Shown one piece after another: positions 27,393 to 40,237 of a stretch of DNA of 64,000 nucleotides. A model generated the notes under the pieces. It had not been told where the DNA came from. It was given only the letters and a program-made list of their open reading frames with translations, and ran no database searches. The number at the start of each line of letters is the position of its first letter. The stretch's first letter is position 1. The DNA is from Clostridium weizhouense (lineage in GTDB: Bacteria > Bacillota > Clostridia > Clostridiales > Clostridiaceae): the NCBI RefSeq assembly GCF_019431045.1, contig NZ_JAHXPT010000001.1, forward strand, positions 434,001 to 498,000, read 5' to 3'. Both the position numbers and the translations under genes were made by a program.

Positions 27393-28040
27393 TTAATATG
27401 TTGTAAATATTATTGGTGTAGCAATAATTACATACGAATCAGTATTATAGTTAGACAGTGCAAAATTAACTTTTTCTCCATCTTTTAAGCTTCCAGTTCC
27501 AGTATAGCCATTATTAATTTTTATTATATCTATATTTTTAATATATTGTGAAGCATTTAACCAATCCCTAAATTTATCATTTGATATATTTTCTACTTTT
27601 CCTTTATAATATAAAAACATTTGTATATTCTCTGACTTTTTATCGCTTAAGGATTTTAATATATTCTTTAAGTACTCTATTTTATATTGAGAATTAGTAT
27701 TTATTAAAATAACTTCAACATAAGTATAATTATCTACACACCATAAATTTGCACTAATATTAAAATTATTATTCAATATTTCAAATTTATTTCTGTCAAT
27801 TTCAGTATATATCCCTTGAATATTACTAATCAAACTTTGCTTAATTAATGAATATTCTTCTTCAATACTTACTTTAGTTTTAAATTGGATTTTTACACCA
27901 TTCTCTTCAAATTGACTTTTATTTAGCATGCTATTTTCTATTTCATAGAAGGACTTATTAATCATCTGTTGCTTAGAAATAGCCCCCATATTAAAAAATG
28001 ATATCAATATAAGTAACATTAAACTAATCTTAAACTTCAT
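27393..28040 (-). CDS. ywmB: YwmB family (DUF1779) secreted or anchored protein
   Basis: 215 residues with a hydrophobic N-terminal signal segment (about 4-20) followed by a domain of alternating strands and helices typical of the YwmB/TATA-box-binding-like family. The assignment rests mainly on its place between the atp operon and murA-spoIID, which is the conserved position in Bacillus, and on the C-terminal pattern of a W-L-N-A helix and a GSLKDGEKVNF strand. Function in the family is unknown. Confidence 0.75.
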   Translation of the reverse strand: MKFKISLMLLILISFFNMGAISKQQMINKSFYEIENSMLNKSQFEENGVKIQFKTKVSIEEEYSLIKQSLISNIQGIYTEIDRNKFEILNNNFNISANLWCVDNYTYVEVILINTNSQYKIEYLKNILKSLSDKKSENIQMFLYYKGKVENISNDKFRDWLNASQYIKNIDIIKINNGYTGTGSLKDGEKVNFALSNYNTDSYVIIATPIIFTTY

Positions 28041-28276
28041 ACCTATACCCCCTATTCATTTCTTTAATTATGCTCAGCTATTTCAATTTCTATTCTACTT
28101 TTATTTAACTTTATAATATAATATATAGATTTTTTGTTAATTTGTGATAATTTAATAGTATTAATAATAAAAAACCGCCAATGCTACTATGAAACGTCCA
28201 TTTTTTCACACATTTGACTTTTTAAAATACAGTATTCTAGAAATTATCAACTGATTATCCAATAATATAATTCACT

Positions 28277-28320
28277 AAAAAAATAAAAGCTTAAGAGGTA
28301 TCCCTCTTAAGCTTTTATTT
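28277..28320 (-). terminator. Terminator of the atp operon
   Basis: AAGCTTAAGAGG and CCTCTTAAGCTT form a stem extended by AAATAAA/TTTATTT, overlapping the atpC stop, with a T run. Confidence 0.9.
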
Positions 28321-28713
28321 TTTTAATTTTATACGTTCAACTGCTCTTAATAATGCTAATTCGGCTCTTTCTTTATTGTATTTATTAGATTCTTTTAATC
28401 TTCTTTCAGCTCTTACTTTAGCTTTCTCTGCTCTTTCAAAGTCAATATCCTCTTGTTTTTCTGCAGCATCACTACATATTGTTAATCCATCTGAATCAAC
28501 ATTTACAATTGCTGTAGAAACAAATACTTCTTCAACTTCGCCCTCTGCATTATTAATCTTTACAATAGAAGGTATTGTACTTGTTATCATCTCTGCATGA
28601 TTTGCCAATATCTCTAAATTCCCGCCAGCATTTTTTAAAAATACTTTTTGAACTTCTCCATTATATACATCATGAGTAGGTGTAACAATTTTTAGTAAAA
28701 AGGTATTAGGCAT
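28315..28713 (-). CDS. atpC: F1Fo ATP synthase epsilon subunit
   Basis: 132-residue central-stalk subunit that couples rotation and inhibits hydrolysis. N-terminal beta sandwich (about 1-85, containing GNLEILANHAEMITS) and a C-terminal helical hairpin rich in Arg, Glu and Ala. Last gene of the operon, 14 bp after atpD. Confidence 0.96.
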   Translation of the reverse strand: MPNTFLLKIVTPTHDVYNGEVQKVFLKNAGGNLEILANHAEMITSTIPSIVKINNAEGEVEEVFVSTAIVNVDSDGLTICSDAAEKQEDIDFERAEKAKVRAERRLKESNKYNKERAELALLRAVERIKLKK

Positions 28714-28727
28714 AATCGCTCATCCCC

Positions 28728-30985
<2,258 letters not shown>

Positions 30986-31007
30986 GATTTCCACCTCCTA
31001 AAGAAGG

Positions 31008-31031
31008 GCATAGCTTAAAATTAAGCTATGC
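31008..31031 (-). other. Perfect hairpin overlapping the atpA stop codon
   Basis: GCATAGCTTAA and TTAAGCTATGC pair around two bases and include the atpA stop. There is no T run, so it probably influences translation or RNA processing between atpA and atpG rather than ending the transcript. Confidence 0.6.
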
Positions 31032-32540
31032 ATCTTTTAAAAATATTTTTTTAAATTCAACTATTGCTTCCTCTAACCTTGATTTTATTTCATTAGTTAA
31101 AGTTTTTTCTTCAATAATTGAGTCTTCAATATCTCTATGATGAGTGTCCATATATTCTAAAAATTCTTTTTCGAATCTTCTTATGTCACTAACTTTAACA
31201 TCTGATAAGAAATCATTAACTGTAGCATATAATATTGCTATTTGTTTTGTAACATCCATTGGTTGATACTGATCTTGCTTCAATATTTCCATTAATCTCT
31301 TACCTTTTTCTAATCTTCTATTAGAATCACTATCTAAATCAGACCCAAATTGTGCAAATGCTTCTAATTCTCTAAATTGTGCAAGATCTAATCTTAATGT
31401 ACCACTAACTTGTTTCATGGCTTTTATTTGTGCATTACCACCAACTCTTGATACTGATATACCTGCATTTACAGCTGGTCTTTGTCCTTCATAGAATAAA
31501 TCAGATTCTAAGAATATTTGACCATCTGTTATAGATATAACATTAGTTGGTATATATGCTGTAACATCTCCTGCTAGTGTTTCTATAATTGGAAGAGCTG
31601 TTAATGAACCTCCACCTAATTCTGGTGACAATTTAGCTGCTCTCTCAAGTAATCTAGAATGTATATAGAAAACATCTCCAGGATAAGCTTCTCTGCCTGG
31701 TGGTCTTCTAAGTAATAATGACATAGCTCTATAAGCTACAGCGTGCTTAGAAAGATCATCATAAATAATTAGTACATCTTTTCCTTGATGCATAAAATAT
31801 TCACCTATACTACATCCTGCATATGGTGCAAGATATTGTAATGGTGCTGAATCTGCTGCTGTAGAGCTTACTACTATACTGTAGTCCATAGCTCCCATTT
31901 CAGTAAATGTGTTAACAATATGTGCAACTGTAGATTGTTTTTGACCTATAGCTACATAAATACATATAACATCTTTACCTTTTTGGTTTAATATAGTATC
32001 TATACATAGTGCAGTCTTTCCTGTTTGTCTATCTCCTATTATAAGTTCTCTTTGTCCCTTACCTATTGGAATCATTGAATCAATGGCCTTAATTCCGGTT
32101 TGAAGTGGTTCATTAACCGAGCTTCTGTCTATTATACTTGGAGCATGGACTTCTATCGGTCTAGTTTCTTTGGTATTTATTGGACCTTTACCATCAATTG
32201 GTTCTCCCAAAGAATTAACTACTCTACCTATTAAAGCTTCACCTACAGGAACTTCTACAATTTTTCCAGTTCCTTTAACAATGTCTCCTTCTTTTATTCC
32301 TTCTTCAGATCCTAAAAGAACACATCCAACATTATCTTGTTCAAGGTTTAGAGCCATACCATAGACGTTATTAGGGAATTCTAATAATTCTCCTTCCATA
32401 CAATCGTCTAATCCATAAACTCTTGAAACTCCATCTCCAACTTGAATTATAGTACCAGAATTCACTGTTTTTATTTGTTTTTCATATTTTTCTATCTCTT
32501 TTTTGATGATAGAAGTTATTTCTTCTGGTTTGATATTCAT
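31026..32540 (-). CDS. atpA: F1Fo ATP synthase alpha subunit
   Basis: 504-residue non-catalytic nucleotide-binding subunit. P-loop [10 protein letters not shown] near residue 169, [21 protein letters not shown] near 288, and [16 protein letters not shown] near 365 bearing the arginine finger. Ten bp after atpH. Confidence 0.98.
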   Translation of the reverse strand: MNIKPEEITSIIKKEIEKYEKQIKTVNSGTIIQVGDGVSRVYGLDDCMEGELLEFPNNVYGMALNLEQDNVGCVLLGSEEGIKEGDIVKGTGKIVEVPVGEALIGRVVNSLGEPIDGKGPINTKETRPIEVHAPSIIDRSSVNEPLQTGIKAIDSMIPIGKGQRELIIGDRQTGKTALCIDTILNQKGKDVICIYVAIGQKQSTVAHIVNTFTEMGAMDYSIVVSSTAADSAPLQYLAPYAGCSIGEYFMHQGKDVLIIYDDLSKHAVAYRAMSLLLRRPPGREAYPGDVFYIHSRLLERAAKLSPELGGGSLTALPIIETLAGDVTAYIPTNVISITDGQIFLESDLFYEGQRPAVNAGISVSRVGGNAQIKAMKQVSGTLRLDLAQFRELEAFAQFGSDLDSDSNRRLEKGKRLMEILKQDQYQPMDVTKQIAILYATVNDFLSDVKVSDIRRFEKEFLEYMDTHHRDIEDSIIEEKTLTNEIKSRLEEAIVEFKKIFLKDA

Positions 32541-32550
32541 GGACTCACCT

Positions 32551-33090
32551 CTAATTCTGCTTAAGCATTAAATCTTTCATTTCTTCTATTTTAGATTTTA
32601 CAGTATCATCTATGACCTCGTGTCCAATTCTTACATATACTCCACCTAAAAGGCTTTTATCTACTTCAGTTTTGAACAATATGTTTTTATCATATTTTTT
32701 TTCAAAAATATCTTTTATTTTTTCTAACTCTTCTGGCAAAATTGGAATAGCAGTTTTTACTACACCATTTAAAGTATTTTTTCTTTCAAGATCTATCTTT
32801 TCCATCTCATTTAATTTTTCTCTTAAATAAAGTATTCTATCTTTTTCTATTAATATAAGAAGGAAAGAAAGTAGGTCCTCATCTATTTGATTTTTAAATA
32901 TATTAACAAATGTTTGTTTTTTCTTTTTTGTACTTATTTGAGGATGTTTGATTACCTCATAAAAATCTACATTAGTTTCAATAATATTACACACTTGTCT
33001 TAGATCTTGTAAATACTGTTCAATTTTACCTTTTTCTTCAGCAACTTCATAAAGTGCTAATGCATATCGCCTATCTAAATATTCATACAT
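32551..33090 (-). CDS. atpH: F1Fo ATP synthase delta subunit
   Basis: 179-residue peripheral-stalk cap (OSCP). N-terminal six-helix region starts with [16 protein letters not shown]; the C-terminal part ends with [24 protein letters not shown], the most conserved stretch of the family. Two bases separate it from atpF, so translation is likely coupled. Confidence 0.95.
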   Translation of the reverse strand: MYEYLDRRYALALYEVAEEKGKIEQYLQDLRQVCNIIETNVDFYEVIKHPQISTKKKKQTFVNIFKNQIDEDLLSFLLILIEKDRILYLREKLNEMEKIDLERKNTLNGVVKTAIPILPEELEKIKDIFEKKYDKNILFKTEVDKSLLGGVYVRIGHEVIDDTVKSKIEEMKDLMLKQN

Positions 33091-33092
33091 AG

Positions 33093-33572
33093 TTACATAC
33101 CTACCTTAGTAATAAAATCACTTATAAGCTTTCTATGTTTATCGTCATCTATGCTTTCTTCTAATGCTTTAATTGAAAGCTCCACTGCTAAATCTATTGC
33201 TTGTTTTTTAACTTCATATTCTGCTTTTTCTTTTTCTCTTTGTATATCTGTTTTAGCTCTTTCAATTAGTGATTTTGCTTCTTCATTAGCATTATCAATA
33301 ATTTCTTGATATATTTTATTTGCTTTTACTTTTTTCTTTTCAGTAATTTTTTTACCTTCATCTTTAGCTGATTGAAGAATTTTTTGATTTTCTAATAAAT
33401 ACATTCTTGCTTTTTCAGAATCTTCATCAGCTTTAATTAATTGTTCATCAACATAGTTTTGTCTTTCTTCTATTATTGCTTGGATTTTACTCCAGAAAAA
33501 ACGCTTTAATATAAGAACTAGAATAAAAAAGTTAACTAAAGTCATTAACAATGTTGAAATATTAATATCCAT
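33093..33572 (-). CDS. atpF: F1Fo ATP synthase b subunit
   Basis: 159 residues: one N-terminal transmembrane helix (about 5-26) followed by a long charged helix that forms the peripheral stalk with the delta subunit. Heptad-like Glu/Lys/Ala pattern through the C-terminus. Confidence 0.95.
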   Translation of the reverse strand: MDINISTLLMTLVNFFILVLILKRFFWSKIQAIIEERQNYVDEQLIKADEDSEKARMYLLENQKILQSAKDEGKKITEKKKVKANKIYQEIIDNANEEAKSLIERAKTDIQREKEKAEYEVKKQAIDLAVELSIKALEESIDDDKHRKLISDFITKVGM

Positions 33573-33626
33573 ATATTTACCTATATCCTCCCTTCGGAGT
33601 CAATATAATCAACTCATATAAATTTA

Positions 33627-33866
<240 letters not shown>

Positions 33867-33913
33867 TTAATAACAAAAATTATTATTTTTAATAACAAAA
33901 TTATTACCTTTTA

Positions 33914-34603
33914 TTAATGTTCTGCTGTAGTTTTAATATTAATCATAGTTAACATTGTAAATACTAGCATTTGAATTGTTCCATCAAATAAATCAAAATA
34001 TCCATGTACTATTATAGGTGAACCAATTTGTGCTAACATTCCTATATCAGCTAATTTACTATATACTAATCCTACTAAAATTGTTGCTGCTAACATGTTA
34101 CCAAAAAGTCTCAGTGCTAAAGATACTGGAAGCATTACTCTTTCCATTATGTTTATTGGTAACATAACAACATAAGGATGTGCAAAACCTTTCATATATT
34201 TCCCAGGACCATTTTTTCTAATTGCATTTACATTAATAGCTAAAAAAGTTGTAATTGCAAGTCCTAAAGTTACACTCAAATTCTGAGTTGGTGGTTCTAT
34301 ACCTATTAGTCCTGTAAAGTTTAAAAGCAATAAATAAACAACCAGTGTTCCTATATATGGTACAAAGCTTCCATAATCTTCCCCCATAGTGTTTTTAACA
34401 AGTAACTTTATTGATTCATAAAGTTTTTCTAAAGCTGCTTGCTTTTTATCTGGTTTCTGCTTTAGATTTCTTGTTAATAAACAAGCTCCTATCCATAAAA
34501 TCAGAATTATAACCCACTGAACTATTATTTCTGGAGTGATGTCAATAGGGAAATTTCCAATTTTAAAGGAGTATATAAGTCTGCTAGACTCCAACTTAAA
34601 CAC
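33914..34603 (-). CDS. atpB: F1Fo ATP synthase a subunit
   Basis: 229-residue stator channel subunit with about five helices. The essential arginine lies in SLALRLFGNMLAATI near residue 155. The end shows QMLVFTMLTMINIKT. Its ATG overlaps the end of atpI by 8 bp. Confidence 0.96.
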   Translation of the reverse strand: MFKLESSRLIYSFKIGNFPIDITPEIIVQWVIILILWIGACLLTRNLKQKPDKKQAALEKLYESIKLLVKNTMGEDYGSFVPYIGTLVVYLLLLNFTGLIGIEPPTQNLSVTLGLAITTFLAINVNAIRKNGPGKYMKGFAHPYVVMLPINIMERVMLPVSLALRLFGNMLAATILVGLVYSKLADIGMLAQIGSPIIVHGYFDLFDGTIQMLVFTMLTMINIKTTAEH

Positions 34604-34970
34604 TTCCTTTCCTATTTTTTATGTTTTTTATGCAGTTTATTATTAGTAATATATAATGCGAAATAAATCCAAACATATAAAAAAACATTAAAGTTATACT
34701 TTTAATAAATGGTATAGCTATAATAATTATTATAGCTATTTTAAAAAAAGTAATTATAGGCGTATATTTATTTCGTTTATTATATTCTAAGAAATTTAAT
34801 GTAATATATACACTTAAAATAAAGTTTAATAGAGATATTAATATACCTCCAAAATACATAATTCCATTTATTAAAGAAGAGAATAAACATATAATAAAAA
34901 ACATTATAATACCAATTCCTAAATCAATTTTTATCATATCTCTAAGAAGCTTAACATTCTCATTATTCAT
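34596..34970 (-). CDS. atpI: ATP synthase accessory protein I
   Basis: 124-residue very hydrophobic protein with four predicted helices, first in the atp operon. AtpI proteins help assemble the c ring or supply Mg2+. Sequence conservation is low in this family, so position is the main evidence. A GAGGAAA site precedes the ATG. Confidence 0.82.
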   Translation of the reverse strand: MNNENVKLLRDMIKIDLGIGIIMFFIICLFSSLINGIMYFGGILISLLNFILSVYITLNFLEYNKRNKYTPIITFFKIAIIIIIAIPFIKSITLMFFYMFGFISHYILLIINCIKNIKNRKGSV

Positions 34971-35132
34971 ATATTTTTCCTCTTTCCTCGTCGATATCAG
35001 ATATTATATCTCCATATGAAACTTTAATAAAACACTATTTTTATTAATAAATTGCTTTTTATTCTCATTGAGTTAATTTACCTTCTATTTGCTTGTCTAT
35101 ATGCAGTTAAAATTCGTTTTTCTTTTGTTATT

Positions 35133-35160
35133 TCTATATAATGATATTATTAAATATCAA
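35133..35160 (-). promoter_or_regulatory. Candidate promoter of the atp operon
   Basis: TTGATA and TATAGA on the minus strand with a 16-bp spacer, leaving a leader of about 155 bp. It is the best match in the region but not strong. Confidence 0.4.
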
Positions 35161-35634
35161 ACATGCAATTAACTGAATATTCTATCTTTAGAAGGATGTT
35201 ATGCAACCTTTTGATAACATTTACATTACATGTTTTATTATAATTTATAATATTTTTTCTATTTTAATATATTTAATTTAATTTTTTTATAAAATTTTGT
35301 CGTATTTATTTTGTACTGATGAATACAAATTACTTAATTTATTCAATTATTTATTTTTATACATAATAATAAAATACTTGTAAGTACTTATGCAGACGTT
35401 ATAAAATGGTATTTATAATTGTTTATCAAAGATTTTTTCTTACATCTTGCATACATTTTATGCAATTTAAAACTAAAGTATAAATTTTTAGAATTTTTGT
35501 AAGAATTCTTTCATCTTATAATTTAAATATTACTTATTTAAACTTATTTAAACTTATATTATATATTTTTATAATATATAGGTTTTTTTATTCATTAATA
35601 TTCCTTTGTTTTGTTAAATCTTTTTTTATTTTAC

Positions 35635-35672
35635 ATATAAAAAACTGTTATAATGTTTTTCATTATAACAGC
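35635..35672 (-). terminator. Terminator of thlA
   Basis: CTGTTATAATG pairs with CATTATAACAG on the minus strand, followed by six T. Confidence 0.88.
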
Positions 35673-35701
35673 TTTTTTTATTTAAAAGAATATTAACAAT
35701 C

Positions 35702-36883
35702 TTATAGTCTTTCAACGATAAGCGCTGTTCCCATTCCTCCACCTATACAAAGTGTTGCTAAACCTTTTTTAGCATCTCTCTTTTCCATTTCATGAAGTAA
35801 TGTAACAAGAATTCTAGCACCTGATGCTCCAACCGGATGTCCTAATGCAATAGCTCCACCGTTAACATTAACCTTTTCCATATCAAATTTTAAGTCTTTA
35901 GCAACTGCTAAACTTTGAGCTGCAAAAGCTTCATTAGCTTCTATTAAATCCATATCATCAATTGTTAAGTTAGCTACTTCTAAAGCTTTCTTAGTTGCAT
36001 GGAATGGTCCGTATCCCATTATAGAAGGATCTAATCCTTTTGATCCATAAGAAACTATTTTAGCTAATGGCTTAAGTCCTAATTCAGCTGCTTTATCAGC
36101 ACTCATAACAACGAAAGCTGCTGCTCCATCATTAATTCCTGATGCATTACCTGCAGTTACAGTACCATCTTTAAGGAAAGCTGGTTTTAATTTAGCTAAA
36201 CCTTCTGCAGTTGTTCCGAATCTTGGGAATTCATCAGTATCAAATACTTTTGGTTCTCCCTTTCTTTGAGGGATCATAACTGGAACTATTTCATCTTTAA
36301 ATCTTCCAGTTTCAATAGCTTTTTGAGCTTTTTGTTGAGATGAAGCCGAGAAAGCATCTTGTTCTTCTCTAGTTAATCCCCATTGTTTAGCTATGTTTTC
36401 AGCAGTAACACCCATATGATAGTTGTTAAATGCATCCCATAAACCATCTTTAATCATTGTATCAACCATTTTAGCATCGCCCATTCTTTGGCCCCATCTA
36501 GCACCTGGTAATACATATGGTGCTGCTGACATGTTTTCCATACCACCAGCTACTATTATATCAGCATCTCCAGCTTTAATCATTTGAGCTGCTAATCCAA
36601 CTGCTCTTAAACCTGATCCACAAACTTTGTTGATTGTCATTGCTGGAATTTCTACTGGTAATCCAGCCTTAACAGCTGATTGTCTAGCTGGGTTTTGTCC
36701 TAAACCTGCTTGAATTACATTACCCATTATAACTTCTTCAACTAATTCTTCTTTAACTCCAGCTCTTTTTACAGCTTCTTTAATTACTGTAGCTCCTAAA
36801 TCTACTGCTGGAACTGTCTTTAATGATCCGCCAAAGCTTCCTAATGCAGTTCTTACTGCACTTACAATAACTACTTCTTTCAT
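35702..36883 (-). CDS. thlA: Acetyl-CoA C-acetyltransferase (thiolase)
   Basis: Condenses two acetyl-CoA to acetoacetyl-CoA, the first step toward butyrate and solvents. 393 residues. Catalytic triad visible: Cys in NKVCGSGL near 88, His in [18 protein letters not shown] near 350, Cys in LCIGGGMG near 379; the NEAFAAQ motif lies near 316. AGGAGG site before the ATG. Transcribed from a consensus-like promoter that carries a Rex-type palindrome. Confidence 0.97.
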   Translation of the reverse strand: MKEVVIVSAVRTALGSFGGSLKTVPAVDLGATVIKEAVKRAGVKEELVEEVIMGNVIQAGLGQNPARQSAVKAGLPVEIPAMTINKVCGSGLRAVGLAAQMIKAGDADIIVAGGMENMSAAPYVLPGARWGQRMGDAKMVDTMIKDGLWDAFNNYHMGVTAENIAKQWGLTREEQDAFSASSQQKAQKAIETGRFKDEIVPVMIPQRKGEPKVFDTDEFPRFGTTAEGLAKLKPAFLKDGTVTAGNASGINDGAAAFVVMSADKAAELGLKPLAKIVSYGSKGLDPSIMGYGPFHATKKALEVANLTIDDMDLIEANEAFAAQSLAVAKDLKFDMEKVNVNGGAIALGHPVGASGARILVTLLHEMEKRDAKKGLATLCIGGGMGTALIVERL

Positions 36884-36925
36884 CTATAAATCCTCCTAAA
36901 AATTATATATATTTTAATATTGATA

Positions 36926-36943
36926 TCGTTAAATTATTAACAT
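36926..36943 (-). promoter_or_regulatory. Rex-type operator in the thlA promoter
   Basis: ATGTTAATAATTTAACGA on the minus strand matches the Rex consensus TTGTTAANNNNTTAACAA at 12 of 14 defined positions and lies just after the -10 element. Rex senses the NADH/NAD+ ratio and is known to act at clostridial thlA promoters. Confidence 0.65.
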
Positions 36944-36949
36944 ATTTTA

Positions 36950-36978
36950 ATTATACATAATTTTCTCACATTTTTCAA
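36950..36978 (-). promoter_or_regulatory. Promoter of thlA
   Basis: TTGAAA and TATAAT on the minus strand with a 17-bp spacer. Confidence 0.8.
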
Positions 36979-37006
36979 GAGTTAATTGTTAAATTTTAAA
37001 CAAACT

Positions 37007-38155
37007 CTATCTTTTAAACTCATTTACTTCTTTTTGGCTAATATTGAAATATTTAAATATAGCATCTGCTATTCTAATAGATGCTACACCATCTCCATAT
37101 GGGTTTACAGCTTTGCTCATCTTTATATATTCTTCAGTATTATTAATTAATTTTGTAGCTTCATCTACTATGTTTTGTATATTAGTCCCTACCAATTTAA
37201 CTGTTCCGTATTGTACAGCCTCTGGTCTTTCAGTTACATCTCTTAATACCAATACTGGTTTACCTAAATGTGGTGCTTCTTCTTGTAGTCCACCAGAATC
37301 TGTCATAACCATAAATGACTTATTCATTAAATTATGAGTTTCTTTAGTATCTAATGGTGGTAATAAATGAACTCTTTCCATATTACCAAGTTTATTAAAT
37401 ACAACATCTTTAACAACAGGATTTAAATGAACTAAATATACTATTTGAACCTCTGAATTTTCTTCAACTATCTTTTTTAGAGATTCACAAATATTTTCTA
37501 TTCCTTCTCCCCAATTTTCTCTTCTATGAGCTGTAACCATTATAACTTTTTTATTAAAATCTATTTGTTGAAGTTCTTCATTTACAAATTTATAATCTTC
37601 TTCAACCGTATGTTCCATAGCGTCTATTACAGTATTTCCAGTTATATAAATATCTGATTCATTTATGCCTTCTCTTAATAAATTTTCTTTTGAACCTTTT
37701 GTTGGAGCAAAATGTAAATCAGCTAAACTTCCTGTTAATTTTCTATTCATCTCTTCTGGAAATGGAAAATACTTATTAAACGTTCTAAGTCCTGCCTCTA
37801 CATGACCAACCCTAATCTGTTGATAGAAAGCTGCTAATGAACCTGCAAAAGTTGTTGTTGTATCCCCATGTACTAGTATCATATCTGGTTTTTCTTTTTG
37901 AAAAATTTCTTCTAATCCCTCTAAAACTTTATTAGTTATACCAGTTAATGTTTGTCTTGTTTTCATTATGTTTAAATCAAAATCAGGTTTTATATCAAAT
38001 AATTCTAGTACTTGATCTAACATTTCTCTATGCTGCGCAGTAACACAAACTTTAGATTCTATTTCTTCTCTTTTTTCTAATTCCTTTACTAAAGGAGCCA
38101 TTTTTATTGCTTCTGGTCTTGTACCAAATATCGTTATAACTTTCGTTTTGCTCAC
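37007..38155 (-). CDS. wecB: UDP-N-acetylglucosamine 2-epimerase (non-hydrolysing)
   Basis: Interconverts UDP-GlcNAc and UDP-ManNAc for wall polymer or teichoic acid linkage units. 382 residues. Signatures: IFGTRPEAIKMAPL at the start, VHGDTTTTFAGSLAAFY near 92, GHVEAGLRT near 112, TAHRRENWG near 205 and TDSGGLQEEAP near 283. The start is a GTG seven bp after AGGAGG; an upstream in-frame ATG overlaps that site. Confidence 0.95.
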   Translation of the reverse strand: MSKTKVITIFGTRPEAIKMAPLVKELEKREEIESKVCVTAQHREMLDQVLELFDIKPDFDLNIMKTRQTLTGITNKVLEGLEEIFQKEKPDMILVHGDTTTTFAGSLAAFYQQIRVGHVEAGLRTFNKYFPFPEEMNRKLTGSLADLHFAPTKGSKENLLREGINESDIYITGNTVIDAMEHTVEEDYKFVNEELQQIDFNKKVIMVTAHRRENWGEGIENICESLKKIVEENSEVQIVYLVHLNPVVKDVVFNKLGNMERVHLLPPLDTKETHNLMNKSFMVMTDSGGLQEEAPHLGKPVLVLRDVTERPEAVQYGTVKLVGTNIQNIVDEATKLINNTEEYIKMSKAVNPYGDGVASIRIADAIFKYFNISQKEVNEFKR

Positions 38156-38289
38156 TTTACTTCCTCCTAGCATTTACTTATAAATATTTTATTTTTCTAT
38201 ATAATATAGTTATATTAGATTATAAATTTATATTTTTATTATATTTTTATCAATATCTTATTATATATTCTTTAATTTATATTTAATTT

Positions 38290-38784
38290 TTAATACCCTA
38301 AATTTAATTTAACATCTAAAGAATCATCATTCTCTATCCATTCTGATACATTTATTTTTCTATAATCATGTTTTGTATCTCTTATAACAACATAATCAAT
38401 ACCAGAATTAATTATAAGTCTTTTACACATAGAACAAGAATTTGCATTCTTTACATATTCCTTTGTGTTAGCATCTTTTCCTACTAAATATAAAGTTGCA
38501 CCAATCATATCTCTTCTTGAAGCACTAATTATAGCATTAGCTTCACTATGTACACTTCTACACAATTCATAATGTGTTCCTCTTGGAATTTGTAACTCCT
38601 CTCTTATACATCTATTCATATCGATACAATTTTTTCTTCCTCTAGGTGCTCCTGTATATCCTGTAGAAATTATTTCATCATTTTTAACTATAATAGATCC
38701 ATAATTTCTTCTTAAACAAGTTCCTCTTTCTAAAACTGTTTCAGCAATATCTAAATAATAATTATCTTTAATTCTTCGTTCCAT
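38290..38784 (-). CDS. dCMP deaminase / ComEB family zinc deaminase
   Basis: 164-residue cytidine/deoxycytidylate deaminase-fold enzyme converting dCMP to dUMP for thymidylate synthesis. The zinc site is complete: HSEANAI near 83 and CSMCKRLI near 113. GSIIVKNDEIISTGYTGAPRG near the N-terminus is typical. The ATG chosen (MERRIKD) follows AGGAG by 8 bp; longer in-frame starts have no site. Adjacent to upp, giving a pyrimidine salvage pair. Confidence 0.92.
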   Translation of the reverse strand: MERRIKDNYYLDIAETVLERGTCLRRNYGSIIVKNDEIISTGYTGAPRGRKNCIDMNRCIREELQIPRGTHYELCRSVHSEANAIISASRRDMIGATLYLVGKDANTKEYVKNANSCSMCKRLIINSGIDYVVIRDTKHDYRKINVSEWIENDDSLDVKLNLGY

Positions 38785-38865
38785 CCTATATTCTCCTAAA
38801 AGTGACATTATATAATATATGTTGATTATACCATATATCATCTATATACATAAGAAGAAAAGTGA

Positions 38866-38900
38866 CTGTGCCACGTTTCAATAGACTGTTAACAATAGAC
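38866..38900. repeat. Diverged intergenic repeat, short copy
   Basis: AGTGACTGTGCCACGTTTCA followed by ATAGACTGTTAACAATAGAC resembles the repeat at 9230. As there, it directly abuts a terminator. Confidence 0.5.
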
Positions 38901-38901
38901 A

Positions 38902-38945
38902 ATAAAGGGACTATCTTAAAATTAATTTTAAGATAGTCCCTTTAT
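38902..38945 (-). terminator. Terminator of upp, member of a dispersed family
   Basis: A perfect stem of about 21 bp around AAAGGGACTATCTTAAAAT. The arm GGGACTATCTTAAA recurs at 18701. Confidence 0.88.
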
Positions 38946-38964
38946 CATTATTTTTAACTATTTT

Positions 38965-39594
38965 TTATTTTGTTCCAAATAATCTATCTCCTGCATCTCC
39001 AAGTCCTGGTACTATATAACCATTTTCATTTAATTTTTCATCTATAGATGCTATATATATATCAACATCCGGATGTTGTTTTTGTACTAATTCTATACCT
39101 TCTGGAGCTGATATTAAACACATTAGTTTTAAACTTTTTGCTCCTTTTTCCTTTAGCATAGTTAATGCATCTGCTGCTGATCCTCCTGTTGCAAGCATAG
39201 GATCTACTACAATTACATCTCTTTCTTCAATATCTTTTGGAAGTTTGCAGAAGTATTCTACAGGCTTTAATGTTTCTTCATCTCTATATAATCCAATGTG
39301 ACCTATTTTAGCAGCTGGTATTAAACTAAGCACTCCATCAACCATTCCAAGTCCTGCTCTTAATATAGGTACTATAGCTACCTTTTTACCAGAAACTACT
39401 TTACATTTAGTCTTACAAACTGGAGTTTCGATTTCAACCTCATCCATATTTAAGTCTCTTGTTGCCTCATAAGTTAATAAAGTTGAAACTTCTTTAACCA
39501 ATTCTTTAAAATCCTTACTTCCTGTTTCCTTATTTCTTATCATTGAAAGCTTATGAAGCACTAATGGATGCTTTACCTCTATTACTTTACTCAT
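38965..39594 (-). CDS. upp: Uracil phosphoribosyltransferase
   Basis: Salvages uracil to UMP with PRPP. 209 residues. PRPP loop [12 protein letters not shown] near 130, [17 protein letters not shown] near 102, and the C-terminal [13 protein letters not shown] uracil-binding end. Part of rpiB-upp-dCMP deaminase order on the minus strand. Confidence 0.97.
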   Translation of the reverse strand: MSKVIEVKHPLVLHKLSMIRNKETGSKDFKELVKEVSTLLTYEATRDLNMDEVEIETPVCKTKCKVVSGKKVAIVPILRAGLGMVDGVLSLIPAAKIGHIGLYRDEETLKPVEYFCKLPKDIEERDVIVVDPMLATGGSAADALTMLKEKGAKSLKLMCLISAPEGIELVQKQHPDVDIYIASIDEKLNENGYIVPGLGDAGDRLFGTK

Positions 39595-39669
39595 TATTTC
39601 TTCCTCCTAATATTTATAATTTATTTTTTAAAAGCTATATTTTAAACAATAGCTTATTTTACAAAATTA

Positions 39670-40119
39670 TTACTTGCTATATTTTTTTTCTATTTCACTA
39701 ATTTTATTTATTCTTTTCAAATGTCTATCACCTTCAAATTCAGCTGATATAAATGTCTTTACTATATCTAATGCAAGACCCGAACCAACTACTCTTTGAC
39801 CTAATGTTAATATATTAGCATCATTATGTTGTCTTGTAGCATGAGCACTAAATGTATCAGAGCACAATGCTGCTCTAATTCCTGGAACTTTATTAGCACT
39901 AATTCCTATACCAATTCCTGTTCCACAGATTAATATTCCAAATCTATATTCTTTTGCAGTAACCGCTTCAGCTACAGGTAGTGCAATATCTGGATAGTCA
40001 CAAGAATCTTTAGTATCTGTACCAAAGTCTTTAACTTCATGTCCTTCTGATTTTAAAAATGATATAATTTCTTGTTTTAATTCAAATCCACCATGATCAC
40101 AACCAATTGCTATTTTCAT
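39670..40119 (-). CDS. rpiB: Ribose-5-phosphate isomerase B
   Basis: 149-residue RpiB/LacAB family isomerase of the pentose phosphate pathway. IGCDHGGFELK at the N-terminus, CGTGIGIGISANKVPGIRAA near 65 with the active cysteine, and RQHNDANILTLGQRVVG near 98. Confidence 0.95.
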   Translation of the reverse strand: MKIAIGCDHGGFELKQEIISFLKSEGHEVKDFGTDTKDSCDYPDIALPVAEAVTAKEYRFGILICGTGIGIGISANKVPGIRAALCSDTFSAHATRQHNDANILTLGQRVVGSGLALDIVKTFISAEFEGDRHLKRINKISEIEKKYSK

Positions 40120-40149
40120 ATTGTAAAACCTCCAATAATATATTTATTC

Positions 40150-40198
40150 ATAAAAAAAAAAGAAAAAGTATTAAATCCTAACTTCGTCTTTTTTTATT
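40150..40198 (-). terminator. Possible terminator after tsaC/sua5
   Basis: AAAAAAAGA and GAAGT on the minus strand pair with ACTTTTT and TCTTTTTTTT around TAGGATTTAAT, with two mismatches. A long T run follows. Confidence 0.4.
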
Positions 40199-40237
40199 TC
40201 AAAAAATAATAAAATCAAATTATTATAAATTATTTAA

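Larger units (their letters stand above)
34971..35701. other. Long noncoding region between thlA and the atp operon
   Basis: About 730 bp, extremely AT-rich. It holds the thlA terminator at one end and the probable atp promoter at 35133-35160. Six ATGCA/TGCAT pentamers lie between 35099 and 35465. No open frame with a ribosome binding site was seen. Confidence 0.6.
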
